A DNA stretch of 64,000 nucleotides from Malurus cyaneus samueli (Eukaryota > Chordata > Aves > Passeriformes > Maluridae). The notes below the pieces were generated by a model, which saw only the letters and a list, made by a program, of their open reading frames with translations, ran no database searches and was not told the DNA's origin. The stretch covers positions 47,794,591 to 47,858,590 of the forward strand of contig CM019218.1 in assembly GCA_009741485.1 (NCBI GenBank). The letters run 5' to 3'. Of this stretch, positions 29,501-38,500 are shown piece by piece; positions within the stretch are counted from its first letter, which is position 1; every line of letters begins with the position of its first letter. Position numbers and translations under genes: made by a program.

Positions 29501-32500
29501 ATTAAAGGTATGGAGAAAGAAGATCACAGCAGGTATAAGCAGGTAGAAGGTGAATTTGATTGTGCAGTGCAGGAATTGTGAATCCAAGCAGCAGCAGTAT
29601 GGCCCCATACCATAAGCCTTTACCCTTGTGTGGAGTCCTCTTGCCAAATTACGCTTGTTCAGTAAATTAAGGGTTTGCAGAATCAAACCCTTGGATTTTT
29701 TCCTTTCCCAGATCCCCATGCAAATACATCCTGGTCCTCTTCCACCTCCCAATCCAGTCTTGTCGCCCTGGATCATGTTCCTGGTAAGTACAGGGGGAAA
29801 AAGTTGCTTATGCCCATGCTGCTTGGCTCTGGAAATCTGCATTTCATTTATCCTTCTACATTGGACTTACCTGTAATGGGAATTCTGGACCAAGTGATGT
29901 TTTTTGGTTTTTTTTAAAAGAATAAAATAGAGCCTCTAATATGTGGAACTTACAGAGCTTGAACTTGAATACGGGGTGGCTTCATCTGCATGATGCTCTT
30001 TGAAAAACTAGATCTGGCAAATGTCCCACCATTGATGCTTCTTGCTGCTAAGACCTATTTGATGTTCAAAGTTGTGTTTCCCTTTGAAATGTCTGAAGTT
30101 TTGAATTTCTGTAAAGTCAAATTTTCAAGTGCTGTAAGGCAGTTCTGTTGGCCTGGGCTGATACAATTCTTTACATGAAATCAAGATGCATGAGAACATT
30201 TCCTTGATGTGAATGTTGCTTCCCAGTCTAAGATCTGCCCTTCATCAGATGACTGTAGGAACAGCTGTAGGAACAGCTAACAGTGTGCTGTGAAGGGGCT
30301 CGTGTTTTAATTGTTGAGCTTTCCAAGTGGCTGTGCTAGGTTGTCCTTCGGGTTTGTGATTTTGTGTTGTGTGTGAAGTATTTGATTGGATGATCTGAAT
30401 TTAGTTCCTAACTGACTGTTTGCTCCTGTGTCACTGGATCCCCTCTGTGGAATGGAAACGGTGATGTTTCCTTTGTGCTTCACCTGACTGTTTTGGCTTC
30501 TCAGGACAGATGCTGTCTCACGGTGTATTCACACACTGTCTCACGGAATGAACCGCTCTCACACACCCCCTCACTCACCTGTGAGCCGGAGGGTGCAGCA
30601 GTCTGATAAGGGATGTTCTACAGCAAGTATGGACAGCTTGACTGCATTAGTATTTCATATTAGCATCTGCTTTCTCCACAGGCATTTCAAGTAGCATGAA
30701 TTTTGATGAGGAAGAAGATGAGGAGGATGAAGACAGCTCCAGTTCCTCACAGTTAAACAGTAACACCCGGCCAGGTTCTGCCACGAGCAAGAAATCCAAT
30801 AAGGTAAGGGGTGAGCTCTAAAGAAGGGGTGTGCCAGTTGCTACATGCTGCGTGATTTCAGAGTGCACTCAGGACAGGCTTGGCTTTCTTGTTCTGTTTT
30901 TAATATGCACTGGAGTATCTCCAAGGTGATTTACTGTGATAGCTCTCAGGCTTCACAAGAGCAAGCAGTGAAAATAATGACTCGGAGAAAAGAATGGCAA
31001 ATATTGTCTGGACTTGAATGAAGAGAAAGGTAAACAGTAAATATTTACTTTTCTACCTCCTGCAGGTGCTCAGAAGGATCTTTTGTTTTCCACTGACTTT
31101 TTCTGGGCATTTTCCCACCCTGTTCTCTCTGCTACCACCTGAACATAAAATAAGACTTTGGCTGGTTCAAATATCTTAAATCACACGCCCTTGCTAAACC
31201 AGTCGATGGTGCCTCACTCTTTTACATACTACACTGACTTGTCATCTTTGTTAGATCTCTCTATAGCTTAAACTGTTGCTCCCTATTTCATTTCTTCCTT
31301 CCATCAAAGGCCACCCCATCCTTGAGTGTGGCCTTTCTGACTAAAGGAGTGTATTGATTTATGAAGGTGTGAGCCAGGGTTTGCTCTGTAACCACTGTAC
31401 AGCATTCTGTCTGCTCTGCCAGGTGGATCTAAGCATCAGCCACACAATATGTCCCTTGGTCAGATTTTATAAAAGTGCAGCTTCTAGCAAATGCCATCCC
31501 TTTGTGCTTACAGCCTTGTAAATCGAAGCTGAGAAAACCTGAATTTTGCTTTTTGTTTCAGGAAGCAGCCTCAGCCCCCAGTCCTTCCACAAATGAGCCT
31601 CTCATAGATGTCGATGACCTGGAGGAGTTTGCTGTAAGACCTGCTCCACAGGGGGTCACTGTCAAGTGCAGGATCACCAGAGACAAGAAGGGAATGGACC
31701 GAGGGATGTACCCTACTTATTACCTCCACTTGGAAAGGGAGCATGGTAAAAAGGTCATAAAATAACTTGAATGGCATACCAGTTGCATCTGAATATTAAA
31801 AAAAAATAATAAAAATCTGAAGAAGTCTTACAAAGGAAATGTAATCTTGTATTTGAAATATATTATTGCTTTCACTAGATCACCCTACAGCCTTCTCAAA
31901 ACCAAACAACAGGATCACTTGCTTCCACTGTCTTTCTTCATAAGTCTAATCTTTGGCCTTAAATAATCCATGCAGGGTACCTTTATGTGACTGCCAGCAG
32001 TTGGGGCTCTGCATTCTGTGGCCTGAAAAGCATCTACTTTCAATTCAGCTGAAAGAGCCAGAGCAACTTAGAATGAAACATTTAACAAAATAGATCAATT
32101 TAATTATTTAAACCATAAATAATAGACTGAGTGGTTGAGAAGTCATTTTCCGTTACCAGATATTTTTTTCCTGGCTTTGCTGAATCCGAGGAGATCTTCT
32201 CTTACTTTGCTAGTGATTCTTGAAGAGAAATTGCCTTTGGTTTCCTTGTATCAAAGCAGGAACTGATATGTTCTAACTCCTTCAGCATTCTAGAATATGT
32301 TTTTTTGCGTTGCTTAGGTGTTTCTCTTGGCTGGAAGGAAACGAAAGAAGAGTAAAACCTCTAATTACCTCATCTCTATAGACCCAACTGACCTGTCTCG
32401 GGGTGGAGAGAGTTTCATTGGAAAGCTGAGGTAAATGGTGATAAGGCCAAGAATTTTCTTCATAGAATGTAGTTTATTTGATATTAAGAAACCTGAAAGC

Positions 32501-35500
32501 CACTATGTCTTCTTAATTAAAGGCTTGTCTAGATCATGTGATCATGGTCTCAAAGATCACCAGTATCCAAGGCATGTTTTCAAAATGTCTCAAGTACTTA
32601 CAGGACCACATTCTATAAAAATCAGCAGTACTGAAGCTCTTAAGTGCTCAAAAGCCAGAATCTCAAGTGTGTACCAGCACAACTTATCTTAATGGGATTT
32701 TCAGAAGTGCATGAGTACATTGTGTCACACCTCTATTGATATCAATACTTTGGAATGCACTGTTGCACAGTCTGAAAATCCCTTTGGTTTTGCCTGTTCC
32801 TTAAGACCCAGATTGGTTATTTACAGGTAGTGGAATTCTTTCAGAATCACTTTTTCTGAGTGTTCCTACATTGCACAGCCAGTCTCCTGTTGATACCTCC
32901 ATGGAGCGTCTGGATATATGTTCAGATCATTTGTGCCTGTGTTGTATTTTGCACTCCATTCCACTGAAATAGGAAAGATTTATCTTAGTTCTGGCTTTAT
33001 AAAGTCACTCCCTACATTCTATAGAGTTTAGTAGTCAGGTAAGAAAGCAGATGGTTTTGTAGAGAGTAAGTGTATTTTAAAACCCAAGCTGACAAGCAAC
33101 AAAACCCCACCCAAGTGTTTCCTTACTGCTTTCTTGAATTTCCTAGTTTGCAAGATGCTATCAGAAGTCTCCAGCATAATGATAAGGGGATCTGTAGTGT
33201 ACACTTCTGTACTGTACCTTTCCATTTTTGTCATTTTAGCCTTTAATCCAGGTGTTGCCATGTTGCTGGGATGAGAGAGACCAACTCTCTGTACTCTGTC
33301 TTTCCTTTGCAGCCACAGTGCAGTAAAGGATAGATGTCTCAGGCAGCATTACTGACAAATGGTGATTGGATTTTCCTTTTTTTTGGTAGATCAAATCTTA
33401 TGGGAACTAAGTTTACAGTTTATGACAATGGAGTAAATCCAATGAAAACAACATCCAGCCTGGAGGCGAGTACCCTGCGTCAGGAGCTAGCTGCTATTTG
33501 TTATGTAAGTACTGCTCACAGGCGCAGCGTGCGGGAAGGGCAGCTCAGTTTCTAAAGCAGCACACTGAATTTCCTTCTCACTTATGATTATGTAAATCAG
33601 CATTCAGACTTCGATGTAACCAGGCAGAGGATCCCTGCTAGAGAAAGCAGGAGACTCAGTGGAAAGCAGAGGTGAAAAACGTTGTGCACTGAACAGGATT
33701 GCCCGGTTCTCACCTTGGTGAGAAGAAGGTGTTGGAGCTCTTACATAACCCTCTGGAAGGGGTAGGATCATAGCCTGCGCCACCTGAGGGAGCCTCCTGA
33801 ACTCCGGGAGGAGTTATGCACATGGCATAACTGCTCTGAAGTATGATTTTTTTGTTATGGCATTTTGGAGGAGGCCTCTCTGAACCAAACCATAGGTAGC
33901 TGGACAGCTAGGTCTGCATTAGCTGACAGACTGGCATAAAAACTCTAAAACTCCTTTTTACCAGGAGAAAAACCCAAGCAAACCCCAAGCAAAATCCAAA
34001 GTTTGATTACTCTCTCTTACAGGAGAGTAAGTAGCATTTGTTAGGAGTAATGCAGACAATCAAGACTTGAAACACAGTTGCTGTTGGTTCATAATTACTG
34101 CATGAATAACATTTTTGGTGGCAGTACTCCTTCTGTCCAGAAATATTTGTGCTCAAGAAACCCTTCCAGTGAAAACTGGTACATATACTGCCACAGAAAG
34201 TTTGGTTTCATAAATCAACAACTGCTGATGAAAATATCCAAAAATTACTTTTCTGAGAAGTTCCTGCCCAGCTCTAATCATGGATGCCTGGAAATCTGTC
34301 AGGATGAGGTCCACCACATACCCCATGAATGCACAGAATGCTTTCCCAGAAAGGTGGAATTTGGGCTGCGGGGAGCAATGCACCTGGAAGATTTCCATGA
34401 GCAGGAAAGCAGAGAGCCATTCATTTCCATGCAAAGTGCTGGGAGTCCTGAAGGAGGGCAATATTAGCTGCCAGCATGGTCTCTTCGTGCTGCTCAGGGT
34501 GCAGTCTTTCTGTGGATAAAATATAGATCGTGTGTTTGTTCACAAGTACTGTTATTGAGGCATATGGTTTATGGGTGGAGACCTCCATTCCTGTTGGATT
34601 TGAAATGATGAGAATTTCCAAAAATCCAGCTAGCAGGATTTAGAAAGAAACTCCAGGATTTGATATCAGTCTGACTGAAGACTCAATAGAAACCTAGCAG
34701 AATGTATGCATGTTTGATAAATGTACTTTTAGTGGTTTGTATAAGATGGCATTCCCTGGAGCCAGGCAAAAAGGAAACAAAACCCAATTTTGAAAAGTTA
34801 CATATGTGAGAAATTTAGGCATTGCTTGAGTCAACAACAGATGATACTTGAATGATGAACAATACCAAAATAAATAGCTGTTGTGGTCAGCAGAGGTAAT
34901 TAGAAGTGTGAGTGTTGGGAAGAACCAAACCATGGCTGCTGTTTGGAGAATGGATCTGAGATAAGCTGCTTTGTTATGTCTGTTTGTAATCAGCACTTTG
35001 AAACTGGTACATTTGTATAAGAAAATTGTTTGTTCTGTTGATATTTTGGTACTAATGGAGAAAGGCAGCAAGCTTGCAGGTGTGGTGTGGCCAGAGGACA
35101 AAAGGAAATTGGAATTGTATTTCATTTCAAAGTAGCCAGGTTTGCTGAAGTGAGATGATTGTTCCTGGCTGCAGCAGAACCAGAGCAGAGAGTGCTAGAA
35201 AGAGCAGTACCAAAGCACCCTTATTTTAAGGCAGTCTTTTAATTCCTGCCTTGAGATTTCCCCTGCAGCAAAAGCTATAAAAAACAATACTATGAAAGCA
35301 CTGCTATGCCTTTCACTGTCTCTCGGCTCATCTGAGCGAGTATCCATGTGGAGATCAAGCTGTACCCAACTTACTGTACCCAACTTAATCATCTCAGCAG
35401 GTCTAATTTATATAGGCAGAAACTGGTGATGCGTCTGTGGCTGACTGTGGGATAAATGTGCTGAGGACTCTTTGTGGAGCTCACCTTAACAGGTGTTTCA

Positions 35501-38500
35501 AGCAGCAGGAACAGAGTTAGGCAAGGACAGAGTTTTCTCAGGTGCTGTTGACCTCTTTTTCTCCCCCACTGTTGGCAGCCCAGCATATTAATGAACCTGC
35601 AGCAGCACCTAATGGCTGATTGCAGAATTGTTGGCAAAATTTATCAGGAGCAGTGAAGTGTTAACTGTGCCACTAGTACCAGGATTTTCTTCACTGGATT
35701 CCTTTATATCCCTATGTCTCATAGTTCAGTTTGTGTCCAGTTCCAGGCAGGGAGCTCAGCTGAGATCTGAGGTGTGACTCAGGTTTCAGAAAAGTAATAA
35801 GACTTGGTGTCCTGCTCAGGCCTCAGTCACTTGCATTGTGCTCTTCTGGTGTTGTGCATCCTGTGATCTGGGCCTTCCCCAAATTTCTACAGGAGATATT
35901 AAGGACAAGGCACCACTGTGTGAAACAAGCCCAGGAAGGGAAGTGGCTGCAAGAAAATTGGGGTAATAAAGTCAGGAATCTGCTGGGAGTTGCTGGGATA
36001 TTCACCTTGCTGCTTTTAGCGTGGCAGCTACTGCCACTAAAGCAACATAATTGTGCTTACATAATTGTTTGAAACTGTGTAAAGATTTAAAGGCAGCCTT
36101 GGGGAGAGGCTCTGTGTTCTTGCAGCCCAGTTCATTGTGAGGCTGAATGGATGGGCTGAGGCAGAGAGTGCAGCTTCTGTGCAATACTGGGCTAAACCCT
36201 AAGCTGATTTAAATCAGGGGTATCCTGGTAGAACCAACACGGGCTCTGCCAGTGAACAACACTTGTGTTCCAGTGTAAACCAAGACCGTCAGTGGAATTA
36301 AAATGGTGGGAAATCAGAATTTGGTTTATGTTCCCCTAATAATGTTTGTTGTCTTGAATTTCTACACACAGAATAGTGGAGGAGGGAAATAAAACAGAAG
36401 CAGGGAGGGAGGCAGGAGATAACATAATTTTAATCATTTTCCTCGCATATTCCATGTTTATGTAATTTCAGTTTGGTACTGTGAGTTTAGCAAAAGGGTA
36501 GAATTTGCCAGCACAGTGTGGGATAATTGGTGATGGTGGTAATGTGCAGCTGGAACCATTCTCTTATCATGTGCCAGAAGTACCAATTTCAGTGTTTCTG
36601 AGTAAACCCAAAGAACATAGTCCTGTTTTTTCCTCTGCTTGTTGGGAGGGAAGTGATTCAGCACTATTATTTAATTTTACCTTCAACATCTTCAACCAGT
36701 CAGCATCTAAATTAATTATGTATAGCATAACTGCAGCTTGAGGAGAAGAAAAGCTTGTAAGGCGTAGCAGAGAAGCCCAAAATTGTCAGTAGTTAGTGGA
36801 AAATAAGCATAAGCATGAATCTTTTCTTAGAACTTGTCCTCTGCTGTGCTGAGTCTCTCCTACTTATAAAATCTGGCAGTCATATCAGTTTTCATCTTGC
36901 CATGATGCAGAACCAGCTGAACTGATAACATGTTTTACTCTGCCAAAGGATGGGACATAAATGATTCAGAAAAGAGGCACAATCTTCCCATTAATGTGCA
37001 GAGTTAGGAAGATATATAAATATGCCTGGATTGCTTCGGGAGCATGCAGTAAAATAATCCAGTAGAATTTTTCTTGCTTGCATGCAAGTCTTTAATGAGT
37101 TGTGGAAAACCTCCAGATGGTTTGCTGGAACAGGCAAAGTTATTTCAAAGGTCTGATGATGACAAAGCTGTGGGTATTTTAGATGGTATTTTCAGATGTT
37201 TCCAGTGAGTTGAGGTGCATGGAATTTTGCTTGCAAAAGTCAAGATGTTTTAATAAGTCTAGTGTACCATAAAATCAGGACACTTTAATTAAAAATATAA
37301 AATCAGAAACATCTGGATATGACACTTCTGAACGTCCCAGTGGTAAAGCCATACCAGCTGGAGCCCAGGGGTGTCTGGTTCTTGGCATCTTGTGGTATGC
37401 TGCTGGGAACAATGGGAATGTTCTTCCTGAGATTCCTCAGTGTATCTCCAAAGCCCTTCACTAACGAATGGTAGATGGGGAAAAAAATACCTGTGACTGA
37501 AAAACAAGCTATCACAAAACATGAGGAGATGGACTTTGAGGTGTCACTGTTTCATTTACTGAGTTAATGCTAAAATCAGGTTTTATTGAGCAGATTGGGA
37601 AATATTGCTCTTTACTTTTTCTGGTTCAAAAGCAGAGAATAACTTACTGAAATATTTGGCCCTGGTTGCTCCTGTAGGAGAAAAAAAGGGTCAGAGAGAA
37701 ATAAAGCTTTAGGCTGGTTTAGATTTTAATGGCTGTGTTTTGAGAGGACAATGCAGTGCTGGAGTGCTTTTGTGAAAAGCTGGTCAGGAAAGAACAGATC
37801 ATGTTGAATGGAAGAACATGTATTTTTCATGGATTTAATTTTGCTGCCTGTGTGATTTTCTTACTTTTCCTGCTTTCATAGCTAGAAAATTTGCCTTCAT
37901 GCTAATGTGTTTGTTTTTTTACCATGGTCATCTCTAAGCATAACATCTCTGAAGACTTTGGAAACCACAGCACTGCTAACAGATGCTCTGACTAGCATTT
38001 TGTTTGCTTTTGTGCTGGCTCTGGAATAAATGGAACCGGTCCCATATATTTAATTCTGTTTCACATTAAAATGTGTGACTGCATTTTATGATTTTTAAGT
38101 TGCAACCACTTTATTTTGGGATCTAGCAGTAGCCAAGCAATCTGGTTAATTCATATCCTTTTTAAACAAAGGGATTAAAAAAAACAAAAGTATTAATGTT
38201 GCTGGCAGCCAGTGCTAGGAGTGTTTTTGGAAACCTCTCTATTTCCATTTTTCCTGTTGTCGGAGCTTCTAAGACAAAGCTAGAATGTTTGGTGTGCCAG
38301 TGAAGGTGGGAGTTTCAAGATGTTTTTTGAGTTGACTAACAAATAAGTTCTCTGGACTGCCACTGTGTCTCTCTGTTGAAGAAATTAACTTTAAAAATAA
38401 AGAAGATAATGAAATCTTTTCTAAACACTTTTAGGAAACAAATGTCTTGGGGTTTAAAGGACCTCGTAAAATGAGTGTGATCATACCAGGAATGAATATG

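Larger units (their letters stand above)
25486..30681 (+). other. TUB intron 5 (5.2 kb), contains a CR1 insertion
   Basis: The donor is gtaagt and the acceptor ctccacag. It holds the best-preserved CR1 copy of the window and a 12-bp tandem duplication at 30253-30276. The rest is unremarkable AT-rich intron. A 157-codon minus-strand ORF at 29369-29842 has no recognisable similarity. Confidence 0.85.

Noticed and set aside
29369..29842. 157-codon minus-strand ORF in TUB intron 5
   Set aside because: No similarity to a known family and no splice or promoter context; judged a chance ORF.
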